This document shows positions 49,312 through 58,535 of a stretch of 64,000 nt of DNA, piece after piece. The stretch's first letter is position 1; every line of letters begins with the position of its first letter. The DNA lies in the NCBI RefSeq assembly GCF_900105055.1, contig NZ_FNTA01000004.1, forward strand, positions 3,007,501 to 3,071,500, written 5' to 3'. The notes below the pieces were generated by a model, which saw nothing but the letters and a program-made list of their open reading frames with translations, was not told the DNA's origin and ran no database searches. Position numbers and translations under genes: made by a program. Origin of the DNA: Amycolatopsis lurida (GTDB taxonomy: Bacteria; Actinomycetota; Actinomycetes; Mycobacteriales; Pseudonocardiaceae).

Positions 49312-49404
49312 GCCACCGCCACGGCCCGGTGGGTCCATTGTGGACTCACCGGGACTGACGGATGTCGTGGTTGACGGGGCCTCACCCGGCCTACCATCAC
49401 CAGG

Positions 49405-49860
49405 GTGAGCGAGGTTCCGTCTCCGCGGCTGCGGATCAGTGATCAGGATCGCGAGTCCGCGCTGGCCGCGCTCGGCGAGCACATGACCGCCGGCAGGATC
49501 GACATCGACGAGTTCGGCGAGCGATCCGCCCGGGTCACGGCCGCCAAGACGCGCGGCGACCTGTCCGAGGTCTTCGCCGACCTGCCCGAACCGCGTCCGC
49601 GCTACGACACGCCCAGGAGCGAACCGGAGAAGCCGGCATCCCCATGGGCGGGCATCTCCCCGGCGCAACGCGTCATGGGCGCGCTCCTGCCGATCCTGTT
49701 CATCGCCACCATCGCGCTCATCATCACCACCGGTATCACCTGGTGGTTCATCCTCGTCCCGATCGGGATCAGCGCCGTCGGCGAGGGCATCTGGGGCAAG
49801 GGCTGGGAGAACTCCCACAAGAAGCTCGGCAAGCAGCGCCGACGGGAGCTGGACGGCTGA
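49405..49860 (+). CDS. DUF1707 membrane protein
   Basis: A 151-residue protein with an N-terminal DUF1707 domain (LRISDQDRESALAALGEHMTAGRIDIDEFGERSARVTAAKTRGDLSEVFADLP) and two membrane helices (about 82-118). DUF1707 resembles SHOCT and is common in actinobacteria, with unknown role. A second DUF1707 gene follows 20 bp later. Confidence 0.88.
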   Translation: MSEVPSPRLRISDQDRESALAALGEHMTAGRIDIDEFGERSARVTAAKTRGDLSEVFADLPEPRPRYDTPRSEPEKPASPWAGISPAQRVMGALLPILFIATIALIITTGITWWFILVPIGISAVGEGIWGKGWENSHKKLGKQRRRELDG

Positions 49861-49880
49861 TCCGCCCGTAGACTCGGGAC

Positions 49881-50276
49881 GTGAGTGCCGAGAGACCGGA
49901 CATGCGGCTGAGCGACGCCGAACGCCAAGACGCGCTCGAAGCGCTGGAGGAGCATGTCCGCACCGGCAGACTCGACCTCGACGAGTTCGGGACCCGGTCG
50001 GCGAAGATCAGCGCGGCGAGGATGGCCAGCGAGCTCGAACCGCTGTTCACGGACCTGCCCTCGCCTCGCCCGAGCGCGCTGCTCCCCCTGCCTCCGATGC
50101 CCGGTGTCGCGCAGGCGTCCGCGAAGAACGAGGTCCAGCCGTCCAAATGGCTGACGGCCAGCGCGGTGCCGATCGCCGCGGCGGTCGCGATCGCGTTGTT
50201 CTTCTTCACCCGGGGGACGTTCCTCGTCTTCCTGCTGCCGCTGGCGGTCGCGCTGATCATGAGCCGCCGCCGCTAG
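49881..50276 (+). CDS. DUF1707 membrane protein (second copy)
   Basis: A 131-residue paralogue of the previous gene: MRLSDAERQDALEALEEHVRTGRLDLDEFGTRSAKISAARMASELEPLFTDLP followed by a Pro-rich linker and one or two helices (about 95-127) with a basic end. The pair probably arose by duplication. GTG start. Confidence 0.88.
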   Translation: MSAERPDMRLSDAERQDALEALEEHVRTGRLDLDEFGTRSAKISAARMASELEPLFTDLPSPRPSALLPLPPMPGVAQASAKNEVQPSKWLTASAVPIAAAVAIALFFFTRGTFLVFLLPLAVALIMSRRR

Positions 50277-50322
50277 ACAACCGAAAGCCCGGTTCGCGCG
50301 TGTCCTCGGTACATCTGGGGAA

Positions 50323-51366
50323 ATGGGGACGAACATGATCGTCAAGTCCAGAGTGCGCGGCGGGGCCCTGCTCGCCGCCACCACCATCGGCATGACCGTG
50401 CTGGGCGCCGTGCCCGCGAGCGCGGCGGAGGGACACTGGGAGGCCACCTTCCTGACTCTGCCCGCGGGTAGCGAACTCTCGCGGGGCTTCGTCACCGGCG
50501 CGGACGGGCACGGCGGCTACGCGGGCGCCTTCCCCATCGGCGGCACCTCGCAGATCGTCACCTGGAAGAACGGCGCACCGACCGTCCACGGGGTACCGGC
50601 CGGCTACGAATGGGCGATGGCCTGGGACCAGAACGGGTCCGGCACGGTGGTGGGCGACGCGTCCGACTACGACACCGGCGACACCAGGCCGTTCGTCCTC
50701 GACGCGAACGGGTTCCGGGTCCTCCCGGTCCCGGCGGGGTTCTCGTACGTCTACGGCGTGGCCGTCAACGACCAGGGTGACGTGGTCGGCAACGCCCACA
50801 AGAAGGACGATCCGGACGGCACCCGCGCGGTGCTGTGGCGGGCCACCGCCACCTCGGCCGGTCCCGAGTTGCTTCCCGCGGGGCTGCTGGCGACCGACAT
50901 CGACGATGACGGCACGGTCCTGCTGAGCCGTCTCCACAACGGCGGATTCGTGTGGAAGAACGGCGCCCTCACCGGGGTCACCGCCCCCGCCGGATACGAG
51001 TCCGTGACCGTGCGGGCCATCAACGCCGGCCGGATCGTCGGCAGCGCCTACGACCCGGCGATCCGGGATTCGCAGGCGTTCGTGTGGAGCACGCCGTCCA
51101 CCGCGGAAGCGCTGCCCGGTGGCGTGTACGGCGTCGACCTCAACTCGCACGGGCTCACGACCGGGCTGGAGCCGGCTCCCGAGCCGATCAGGAACCGCTC
51201 GGTGACCTGGCAGGGCACCGAGCGGACCGGGCCTTTGCCGACCCCGGCGGGCTTCGGACGGGCGCAAGGCCGGGTCGTCTCGGAGGACGGGACGATCGCG
51301 GGAATCACCTCGGACAACCCACTGGACGAGGGCGGCACGCCGGTGGTCTGGCACTACGTGCGGTGA
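50323..51366 (+). CDS. secreted HAF-repeat-like protein
   Basis: A 347-residue exported protein. Signal peptide residues 1-35 (GALLAATTIGMTVLGAVPASA-A). The mature part has repeated units of the HAF/extracellular type: WKNGAPTVHGVPAGY, AVNDQGDVVGNA, RAINAGRIVGSA, VSEDGTIAGITSD, separated by about 45 residues, which suggests a beta-propeller. Role unknown. The gene is alone, between DUF1707 and GNAT genes. Confidence 0.8.
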   Translation: MGTNMIVKSRVRGGALLAATTIGMTVLGAVPASAAEGHWEATFLTLPAGSELSRGFVTGADGHGGYAGAFPIGGTSQIVTWKNGAPTVHGVPAGYEWAMAWDQNGSGTVVGDASDYDTGDTRPFVLDANGFRVLPVPAGFSYVYGVAVNDQGDVVGNAHKKDDPDGTRAVLWRATATSAGPELLPAGLLATDIDDDGTVLLSRLHNGGFVWKNGALTGVTAPAGYESVTVRAINAGRIVGSAYDPAIRDSQAFVWSTPSTAEALPGGVYGVDLNSHGLTTGLEPAPEPIRNRSVTWQGTERTGPLPTPAGFGRAQGRVVSEDGTIAGITSDNPLDEGGTPVVWHYVR

Positions 51367-51421
51367 TCTCCGGCCGGGGTGGTCCGCGTGCGGGCCACCC
51401 CGGTCTGGTTACCCTCGAAGA

Positions 51422-51952
51422 GTGGAACCGGTGGAGATCAACGCGGGCGAGTACTACCTGCGGCAGCTGCGGGCGGACAAGGCCCTCGACGACCGTCCGG
51501 CGCTGGTCGCGGCCTTCGCCGATCCGACGCACCGTAAATACGTCCTGAACTATCGCTTGCGCGACCTCGACGAGGCGACCGAGTACGTCGCGCTGCGCGC
51601 CGCCCAGTGGGCGGGTGACGAGCGCTGTTCGTGGGCGGTGGCCGAACCGACCACCGGGGATCTGCTGGGCGAGGTCGGCCTGCGGGACCTGGATCTCGAT
51701 GCCGGATACGCGGAGGCGTCGGTCTGGGTGCGCGCGGCGTCGCGGGGCAAGGGCGTCGCGAGCACCGCGCTCAGCGCCGCCCTGCGCTTCGGTTTCGGCG
51801 GGCTCGGCCTGCGCGAGGTCAGCTACCGCTACGAAGAGACCAACGAGGTGTCCGCTTCGGTCGCCCGCAAATGCGGGTTCACCCTGGTCGGGCCCGAACT
51901 GGAGCCGGCCCCGACCGGGGAACGCCTCATCCGCTGGTGCCGCCGCAATTAG
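51422..51952 (+). CDS. GNAT family acetyltransferase
   Basis: A 176-residue N-acetyltransferase of the RimJ/RimL-like group: CSWAVAEPTTGDLLGEVGLRDLD, ASVWVRAASRGKGVASTALSAALRF (acetyl-CoA loop R-x-x-G-x-G/A, here RGKGVAS) and YEETNEVSASVARKCGFTLVG. Likely acetylates a small molecule or protein N terminus. Its stop TAG lies inside a 26-bp inverted repeat that also abuts the convergent aldehyde dehydrogenase. Confidence 0.9.
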   Translation: MEPVEINAGEYYLRQLRADKALDDRPALVAAFADPTHRKYVLNYRLRDLDEATEYVALRAAQWAGDERCSWAVAEPTTGDLLGEVGLRDLDLDAGYAEASVWVRAASRGKGVASTALSAALRFGFGGLGLREVSYRYEETNEVSASVARKCGFTLVGPELEPAPTGERLIRWCRRN

Positions 51953-52023
51953 TCACCTACTTGCCCGCGATCGAGGTCCGGCGCCGGTGAGCGCCCAGGC
52001 AAGTAGGTGACTAATTGCGGCGG
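51940..52023. terminator. 26-bp inverted repeat spanning convergent gene ends
   Basis: Perfect 26-nt arms with the core GCAATTAGTCACCTACTTGC and its complement surround a 32-nt loop. The left arm contains the last codons and TAG of the GNAT gene. The right arm ends 5 nt before the aldehyde dehydrogenase stop. It likely ends both transcripts. Confidence 0.75.
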
Positions 52024-52027
52024 GTGG

Positions 52028-53491
52028 TCAGAAGGGGTAGGTGGGCGGCGGGTTCCGGACGGTGACCCATCGGGTCTCGGTGAAAGCCTCGATGTTCGCC
52101 GCCGCGCCGCCGAAGCGGCTTCCGGTGCCCGAAGCAGCGACGCCGCCGAAGGGGCTGTTCGCCTCGTCGCTGACGGTCTGGTCGTTGATGTGCACGATCC
52201 CGGTCGGGACGCGGTCGGCGAGCTCCAGTCCTTTGAGGACATCGCGCGTGACGATCCCCAGCGACAGCCCGTACTCACTCGCCGTCGCGAGGCGGACGGC
52301 CTCCTCCGCGTCGGAGAACCGCACGACCGGCGCGACCGGGCCGAAGATCTCCTCGGCCACCGCGGGCGCCGTCGACGGCACGTCGGCGAGCACCGTCGCG
52401 GCGTAGAACAGCCGGTCGTACTCGGCGCCGGCGGCGACCCTCGCCCCCGCCGCGACGCTGGCCGTGACCAGCTCGTGGATCTTGTCCCGCTGCCCGGCGT
52501 CGATGATCGGCCCGAGCGCCACCTCGTCCCGCGCCGGGTCGCCCACGCGCAACGCGGCCGCCTTCGCCGCCAGCCGCTCGACGAAGTCGTCGTAGAGCCG
52601 CTCGTGCACCAGGTGCCGACCGGTGGTCATGCAAATCTGGCCTTGGTGGAAGAAGGAGCCGAACGCGGCGACTCCGGCGGCTTCGTCGACGTCCGCGTCG
52701 TCGAGCACGATGATCGCGGAGTTCCCGCCCAGTTCCAGATGTGCCCGCTTCAGGTGCTTCCCGGCGAGTTCGCCGACCTTGCGCCCGGCGCCTGTCGACC
52801 CGGTGAACGAGATGACCCGGACCGCCGGATGCGTCACCAGCGTCTCGCCGACGTCGGCGCCGCCCGGCAGCATCTGCAGCACCCCCGGCGGCAGACCCGC
52901 TTCCTCGAAGATCCGCGCGAGGACGACGCCACCGGTGACGGCGGTGCGCGGGTCCGGCTTCAGGATGACGGCGTTCCCCAGCGCGAGCGCCGGGGCGACC
53001 GAACGGATGCCCAGGATGATCGGCATGTTGAACGGCGAGATCACCGTGACGACACCGGCCGGGACGCGGCGCGCCATCGAAAGGCGCGGCTCCTCACTCG
53101 GCAGAAGCTCGCCGTACGGGCGTCCGGGCAGAGCCGCCGCTTCATAGCACTCCTGCTCCGCGACGTGCAGCGAAAAGCCCGCGACTCCCGGCACGGCGCC
53201 GACCTCGCGGACGTTCCACCAGCGGATCTCGTCGGCGTGCTCGGACCACAGCCGGGCGGCTTTGCGCAGGATCGCGGCCCGCTGGACATGCGGTGTCGCG
53301 GCCCAGGCCCGCTGCGCCTCGGCCGCCGTTTCCGCCGCTTTCGCGGCGTCTTCGGCCGAGGCGATCCCCACGCTGCCCAGCACTGCTCCGGTCGCGGGCT
53401 CCGTGACATCTCGGATGCCACCGGTCCCGGGCACCCAGGAACCGCCGGCGAAGATCCGGTCCGTCCACGTCGCCGAGTCGAGAAACACCAC
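52028..53491 (-). CDS. aldehyde dehydrogenase (aromatic aldehyde type)
   Basis: A 487-residue NAD(P)-dependent aldehyde dehydrogenase. Catalytic motifs: SPFNMPIILGIRSVAPALALGNAVILKPDP, FTGSTGAGRKVGELAGK, LELGGNSAIIVLDD (Glu general base) and FFHQGQICMTTGR (nucleophile Cys), plus EEIFGPVAPVVRF. The pattern fits benzaldehyde/vanillin dehydrogenase-like enzymes. GTG start. It may detoxify aromatic aldehydes. Confidence 0.92.
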   Translation of the reverse strand: MVFLDSATWTDRIFAGGSWVPGTGGIRDVTEPATGAVLGSVGIASAEDAAKAAETAAEAQRAWAATPHVQRAAILRKAARLWSEHADEIRWWNVREVGAVPGVAGFSLHVAEQECYEAAALPGRPYGELLPSEEPRLSMARRVPAGVVTVISPFNMPIILGIRSVAPALALGNAVILKPDPRTAVTGGVVLARIFEEAGLPPGVLQMLPGGADVGETLVTHPAVRVISFTGSTGAGRKVGELAGKHLKRAHLELGGNSAIIVLDDADVDEAAGVAAFGSFFHQGQICMTTGRHLVHERLYDDFVERLAAKAAALRVGDPARDEVALGPIIDAGQRDKIHELVTASVAAGARVAAGAEYDRLFYAATVLADVPSTAPAVAEEIFGPVAPVVRFSDAEEAVRLATASEYGLSLGIVTRDVLKGLELADRVPTGIVHINDQTVSDEANSPFGGVAASGTGSRFGGAAANIEAFTETRWVTVRNPPPTYPF

Positions 53492-53589
53492 AAGGCCGCC
53501 TTCCGTCTCTGGGACGGCCGACGCTATGCCAGATTCACCGGATCAGGCAACGATCCTTGCGCGCGTGGCACACCACGCGGCAGGGACGA

Positions 53590-55329
53590 TCAACTCACCG
53601 GTTCGATGATCCCCGAGCGCGCTTCCGGTGCGGCCGAGCGCAACGCGTCGGCGGCCTCGTCGCTCGGCTGCGACTGGGACTCCCGTTCCGCGTCGACCCG
53701 CGCCTTGTACACCTCGACTTCGCGTTTCTCCTCGTCCTTCGACCAGCCGAGCACTTCGCCCACCAGCGTGGCGACCTGCGCGGCGCAGTCGACGCCTCGG
53801 TGCGCGTACTCGATCGAGATCCGCGTCCGGCGCGCGAGCACGTCTTCCAGGTGAAGCGCGCCCTCGTGGCTGGCCGCGTAGACGACCTCGACACCGAGGT
53901 AGTCCGGAGCGTGCTCCAGCGGCTTCAGCAGCTCTGGCCGTCCTTCGCCGAGCGCGAGGACCTCGTGCACCATCGAGCCGTACCGGTCGAGCAGATGACG
54001 CACGCGGTACGGGTGCAGCCCGTGTTCGCTGGCCAGATGGTCGGCCTGGTTGACCAGCGCGTGGTACCCGTCCGCGCCCAGCAGCGGCACCTTGTCCGTG
54101 ATGGACGACTGCGGCCTGCCCGGAAGATCGACGGCCGCGGCGTCGACGGCGTCGGCCGCCATCACCCGGTACGTCGTGTACTTGCCGCCCGCGATCGCGA
54201 CCAGTCCCGGCGCGACACGCGCGACCGCGTGCTCACGCGAAAGCTTCGACGTCTCTTCGCTTTCCCCGGCCAGCAAAGGCCGGAGACCCGCGTAGACGCC
54301 TTCGATGTCGTCGTGGGTCAGCGGTGTCGCGAGCACGGTGTTGACGTGTTCGAGGAGGTAGTCGATGTCGTGCTTCGTCGCGGCGGGATGCGCGAGGTCG
54401 AGGTTCCAGTCGGTGTCGGTGGTCCCGACGATCCAGTGGTTGCGCCACGGGATGACGAACAGCACGGACTTCTCGGTGCGCAGGATCATGCCCGATTCCG
54501 AGACGATCCGGTCACGCGGGACGACGATGTGCACACCCTTGCTCGCCCGCACCCGGAACCGGCCGCGGCCGCCGGAAAGACGCTGCAGTTCGTCGGTCCA
54601 CACGCCGGTGCAGTTGACCACCGCGGAGGCGTGGACCTCGGTCTCGCGGCCGTCCTCGACGTCGCGCACGCGGACCCCGGAAATGCGGTCCGCCTCGCGG
54701 AGGAAACCGACCACCTGGGTGGAGGTGCGCACCACGGCGCCGTAGTGCGCGGCGGTGCGGGCGACGGTCATCGTGTGGCGCGCGTCGTCGGCTTGCGCGT
54801 CGTAGTAACGGATCCCGCCGATCAACGCGGACCGCTTCAGCGCCGGGACCATCCGCAGCGCGCCCGCGCGGCTCAGGTGTTTCTGGCCGGGGACCGACCG
54901 CGCGCCGCCCATCGTGTCGTACATCAGCAGACCGGCCGCGGTGTACGGGCGCTCCCAGACCCGGTGGGTCAGCGGGTACAGGAAGCTGACCGGCTTCACC
55001 AGATGCGGGGCGATCGTGGTCAGCATCAGCTCGCGTTCCCGCAGAGCTTCCCGCACCAGACCGAATTCCAGCTGTTCGAGGTAACGGAGCCCGCCGTGGA
55101 AGAGTTTGCTGGACCGGCTCGACGTGCCCGAGGCGAGGTCGCGCGCTTCGACGAGGGCGACCCGCAGGCCGCGTGTCGCGGCGTCGAGCGCCGTGCCCGC
55201 CCCGACCACTCCGCCGCCGATGACGACGAGGTCGAACTTGTCCTCACCCAGCCGCTGCCAAGACTCTTCCCGCTTGAGCGGTCCCAGCCTGGCGGGGCTG
55301 TTTTCGGCTTCGCGCTGAGAGCTTGCCAC
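53590..55329 (-). CDS. glpD: glycerol-3-phosphate dehydrogenase
   Basis: A 579-residue FAD enzyme that oxidises glycerol 3-phosphate to dihydroxyacetone phosphate and passes electrons to the quinone pool. N-terminal GGGVVGAGTALDAATRGLRVALVEARDLASGTSSRSSKLFHGGLRYLE is the FAD and substrate signature; WIVGTTDTDWN and GGKYTTYRVMA follow. GTG start with GGAGG 8 nt upstream. It is divergent from glpF-glpK, which supply its substrate. Confidence 0.96.
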   Translation of the reverse strand: MASSQREAENSPARLGPLKREESWQRLGEDKFDLVVIGGGVVGAGTALDAATRGLRVALVEARDLASGTSSRSSKLFHGGLRYLEQLEFGLVREALRERELMLTTIAPHLVKPVSFLYPLTHRVWERPYTAAGLLMYDTMGGARSVPGQKHLSRAGALRMVPALKRSALIGGIRYYDAQADDARHTMTVARTAAHYGAVVRTSTQVVGFLREADRISGVRVRDVEDGRETEVHASAVVNCTGVWTDELQRLSGGRGRFRVRASKGVHIVVPRDRIVSESGMILRTEKSVLFVIPWRNHWIVGTTDTDWNLDLAHPAATKHDIDYLLEHVNTVLATPLTHDDIEGVYAGLRPLLAGESEETSKLSREHAVARVAPGLVAIAGGKYTTYRVMAADAVDAAAVDLPGRPQSSITDKVPLLGADGYHALVNQADHLASEHGLHPYRVRHLLDRYGSMVHEVLALGEGRPELLKPLEHAPDYLGVEVVYAASHEGALHLEDVLARRTRISIEYAHRGVDCAAQVATLVGEVLGWSKDEEKREVEVYKARVDAERESQSQPSDEAADALRSAAPEARSGIIEPVS

Positions 55330-55564
55330 GTGACATTCCTCCTTGGTGCCGCTGTGACTCCAGCATCGCACGATCGGCCGCGACCGGTCCGTTATGCGGG
55401 TGACACGTGTGGCGTAACCCTCGTCGATCTTGGAAGGATTGGTTCCCAACACGCCTGGAAGGAACAAATACGCGACGGTAACGTGCCACGGACGTGGGTC
55501 GGCAAGGGCGCCGTAGCACACCGTGTTCGACCCTGCGCGGAATGTCCAAAGTGGAGGTCAAGCG

Positions 55565-56320
55565 GTGAGTGCAGGAGCCATATTCGTCTGGGAACTGCTG
55601 GGAACGGCGGTCCTGATCCTGTTGGGTAACGGCGTGGTCGCCAACCACGTGTTGCGCAAGAACAACGGCCACAACGGCGGCGTCGTGATGATCACCCTCG
55701 GGTGGGCGTTCGCGGTCTTCGCCGGTGCCAGCATCGCCGCGCCGAGCGGCGCGCACCTGAACCCCGCGGTGACGCTGGGCCTCGCCATCGCGGACAAGAC
55801 GAAGTGGGCGGACGTCCCGATCTACTTCGCCGGGCAGCTGGTCGGCGCGATCCTCGGTGCCGTGCTCTGCTGGGCCGCCTACAAACTCCAGTTCGACGAC
55901 CACCCGCAGCGCGACGAGACGCTCGGCATCTTCTCGACCGCGCCGCAGATCCCGAACAAGGCGTGGAACCTCGTCACCGAGATCATCGGCACCTTCGTGC
56001 TGGTCGCGTGGATCCTGCTCAGCCCGGTCTACGCCAACGCCACGGGTGAGGGCGGCACCCCGAACTTCGGCAACTCCGCGCTCGGCTACGCGGGTGTAGC
56101 GTTCGTCGTGCTGGTCATCGGCCAGTCCCTCGGTGGCCCGACCGGTTACGCCATCAACCCGGCCCGAGACCTCGGCCCCCGCATCGCGTACGCGTTCCTG
56201 CTGCCCATCAAGAACAAGGCCAACCCGAACTGGGGCTACTCCTGGATCCCGGTCGCCGGCCCGCTGGTCGGCGGTGCCCTGGCCGCCCTGCTGTTCCTCG
56301 CCGTCCACAACCTCACCTGA
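55565..56320 (+). CDS. glpF: glycerol uptake facilitator (aquaglyceroporin)
   Basis: A 251-residue channel with six helices and two NPA loops: SGAHLNPAVTLGLAIAD and GYAINPARDLGPR. The second motif NPARD is the glycerol-type signature, with Arg for selectivity. GTG start with GGAGG 7 nt upstream. glpK follows 14 bp later. It moves glycerol into the cell for GlpK. Confidence 0.95.
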   Translation: MSAGAIFVWELLGTAVLILLGNGVVANHVLRKNNGHNGGVVMITLGWAFAVFAGASIAAPSGAHLNPAVTLGLAIADKTKWADVPIYFAGQLVGAILGAVLCWAAYKLQFDDHPQRDETLGIFSTAPQIPNKAWNLVTEIIGTFVLVAWILLSPVYANATGEGGTPNFGNSALGYAGVAFVVLVIGQSLGGPTGYAINPARDLGPRIAYAFLLPIKNKANPNWGYSWIPVAGPLVGGALAALLFLAVHNLT

Positions 56321-56334
56321 GACTGGAGTTTTCG

Positions 56335-57846
56335 ATGACTTCGTACGTAGCCGCGATCGACCAGGGCACCACGTCGACCCGCTGCATGATCTTCGACCAC
56401 TCCGGCCGGGTGGTCGCCGTGGACCAGCGGGAACACGAGCAAATCTTCCCGAAAGCGGGCTGGGTCGAGCACAACGCCGAGGAGATCTGGGAGAACACGC
56501 GGGCCGTCGCCGCGGGCGCGCTGGCCAAGGGCGACCTGGTCGCGAGCGACATCGTCGCGGTCGGCATCACCAACCAGCGCGAGACCACGCTCGTGTGGGA
56601 CGGCACCACCGGCAAGCCGGTGTACAACGCGATCGTCTGGCAGGACACCCGCACCGACAAGATCGTCGCCGACCTGGGCGCGCTCGGCGGCGGTCAGGAG
56701 CGCTACCGCGCGAAGGTGGGCCTGCCGCTGGCGACCTACTTCTCGGGCCCGAAGATCAAGTGGATCCTCGACAACGTCGACGGTGCCCGCGCGAAGGCCG
56801 AAGCCGGTGACCTGATCTTCGGCAACATGGACACCTGGGTGCTGTGGAACATGACCGGTGGGGTCGACGGCGGCGTGCACGTCACCGACCCGACCAACGC
56901 GTCGCGGACCATGCTGATGGACCTCGACACGCTGACCTGGGACGCCGAGATCGCCGAGGAGATGTCGATCCCGCTGTCGATGCTCCCGGAGATCCGGTCG
57001 TCCTCGGAGACCTACGGCAAGGTCCGGGAGAAGGGCGCGCTGGCCGGAGTCCCGATCTCGGGCATCCTCGGCGACCAGCAGGCGGCGACCTTCGGGCAGG
57101 CGTGCCTCTCGCCGGGTGAAGCGAAGAACACCTACGGCACCGGCAACTTCATGCTGCTCAACACCGGCACCGAGAAGGTCATGTCGGACAACGGGCTGCT
57201 CACCACGGTCTGCTACAAGATCGGCTCGAACGACACGGTGTACGCGCTCGAAGGTTCGATCGCGGTCACCGGTTCGCTCGTGCAGTGGCTGCGGGACAAC
57301 CTCGGCCTGATCGGTTCGGCGGCCGAGGTCGAGCAGCACGCCCGCACCGTCGAGGACAATGGTGGCGCGTACTTCGTGCCTGCGTTCTCGGGTCTCTTCG
57401 CCCCGTACTGGCGCTCCGACGCCCGCGGCGCGATCGTCGGCCTCACCCGGTTCGTCAACAAGGGGCATATCTCGCGGGCGGTCCTGGAGGCGACGGCCTT
57501 CCAGTCGCGCGAGGTGATCGACGCGATGAACGCCGACTCCGGCGTCCCGCTGAAGTCGCTGAAGGTCGACGGCGGGATGGTCGTCAACGAGCTGCTCATG
57601 CAGTTCCAGGCCGACATCCTCGGCGTGCCCGTGATCCGCCCGGTGGTCAACGAGACCACCGCGCTCGGCGCCGCCTACGCGGCCGGTCTCGCGGTGGGCT
57701 TCTGGGAGAGCGAAGACGACATCCGCAACAACTGGGCGCAGGACAAGCAGTGGGACCCGTCGATGGACGAGGCCCGCCGTGAGTCCGAGTACCGGAACTG
57801 GAAGAAGGCGGTCACGAAGACCTTCGACTGGGTCGACGAAGACTGA
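56335..57846 (+). CDS. glpK: glycerol kinase
   Basis: A 503-residue kinase that makes glycerol 3-phosphate from glycerol and ATP. Motifs: YVAAIDQGTTSTRCMIFDHSG, GITNQRETTLVWD, GILGDQQAATFGQ, YGTGNFMLLNTGTE and KVDGGMVVNELLMQFQADILGVPV. Length is normal. It is the second gene of the glpF-glpK operon and works with glpD. Confidence 0.97.
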   Translation: MTSYVAAIDQGTTSTRCMIFDHSGRVVAVDQREHEQIFPKAGWVEHNAEEIWENTRAVAAGALAKGDLVASDIVAVGITNQRETTLVWDGTTGKPVYNAIVWQDTRTDKIVADLGALGGGQERYRAKVGLPLATYFSGPKIKWILDNVDGARAKAEAGDLIFGNMDTWVLWNMTGGVDGGVHVTDPTNASRTMLMDLDTLTWDAEIAEEMSIPLSMLPEIRSSSETYGKVREKGALAGVPISGILGDQQAATFGQACLSPGEAKNTYGTGNFMLLNTGTEKVMSDNGLLTTVCYKIGSNDTVYALEGSIAVTGSLVQWLRDNLGLIGSAAEVEQHARTVEDNGGAYFVPAFSGLFAPYWRSDARGAIVGLTRFVNKGHISRAVLEATAFQSREVIDAMNADSGVPLKSLKVDGGMVVNELLMQFQADILGVPVIRPVVNETTALGAAYAAGLAVGFWESEDDIRNNWAQDKQWDPSMDEARRESEYRNWKKAVTKTFDWVDED

Positions 57847-57858
57847 CCCGCCACCATG

Positions 57859-57899
57859 CGAGTGAAGGCCCCCGTCCCTCGGTTGGGGGCCTTCACTCG
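57859..57899. terminator. hairpin after glpK, GTGAAGGCC family
   Basis: Arms CGAGTGAAGGCCCCC and GGGGGCCTTCACTCG with an 11-nt loop, 12 nt after the glpK stop and ending one base before the convergent sortase stop. Shares the GTGAAGGCC stem with the hairpins near 14.0 and 46.3 kb. Confidence 0.8.
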
Positions 57900-58514
57900 T
57901 TACGGGGACGAAGTCATCCTGGCGAACACGATGACGTTGTCGAGGTAGTTGCGCGACGCCTTGTCGAACACGCCGCCGCAGGTGATGAGCCGCAGTTCCG
58001 GCTCGGTGGTGTCGCCGTAGACGGCGTCGGTGGGGAACTTGTCCTTCGCCACCCTCTCGACCTTCGTGACCGTGAACTCAGCCGTCACGCCGTCCTTGCG
58101 GGTGATCGAGACCTTGTCGCCGGGCGTCAGTTCCTTCAGCCGGAAGAAGATGCCCTTCTGCTTGTTGCCGTCCACGTGCCCGAGGATCACCGAAGGCCCG
58201 ATTTCCCCCGGGGTCGGCCCGTGCACGTACCAGCCCGCCTGCATCGGCTGGGTCACCGGCGGCACCTCGATGGTGTTGTCCGCGTTGAGCCCCAGCGGGA
58301 TCAGGCTGGACTTCGCCTCGATCTCCGGCACGTCGATCGACACCGGATCGGCCTTCGGCAGGCCGCGGGTGACGGTCTCGGGCGCGACGCTCGGCACCGT
58401 CTCGGCTTGCGGCGTCCCGGCTCGCGGCGGAGCGACCTCGTCGCATCCGGACAGGAAGAACGCCAAGACGGCCGCCAGAACCAGCGGTGCCCGTCGCGGC
58501 CAGGTCGCCTTCAT
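57900..58514 (-). CDS. class F sortase
   Basis: A 204-residue sortase. Catalytic triad: His113 in VILGHVDGNKQKG, Cys179 in LITCGGVF, Arg188 in ASRNYLDN. Class F sortases of actinobacteria attach or link surface proteins. The N terminus has a lipobox LSGC with Cys24, so it may be a lipoprotein instead of a normally membrane-anchored sortase. A secreted gene of unknown role lies directly upstream. Confidence 0.9.
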   Translation of the reverse strand: MKATWPRRAPLVLAAVLAFFLSGCDEVAPPRAGTPQAETVPSVAPETVTRGLPKADPVSIDVPEIEAKSSLIPLGLNADNTIEVPPVTQPMQAGWYVHGPTPGEIGPSVILGHVDGNKQKGIFFRLKELTPGDKVSITRKDGVTAEFTVTKVERVAKDKFPTDAVYGDTTEPELRLITCGGVFDKASRNYLDNVIVFARMTSSP

Positions 58515-58535
58515 ACTCGCCCCTTCGGGTAGCGG

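Noticed and set aside
47008..49818. Antisense open frame of 936 codons opposite accA3
   Set aside because: The plus strand encodes a complete AccA3 with all motifs; the antisense product is low-complexity Arg/Asp/Gly sequence.
55330..55564. Clear GlpR/GylR operator between glpD and glpF
   Set aside because: Only short imperfect inverted repeats (such as GGTTCC...GGAAC) are visible; none is convincing.
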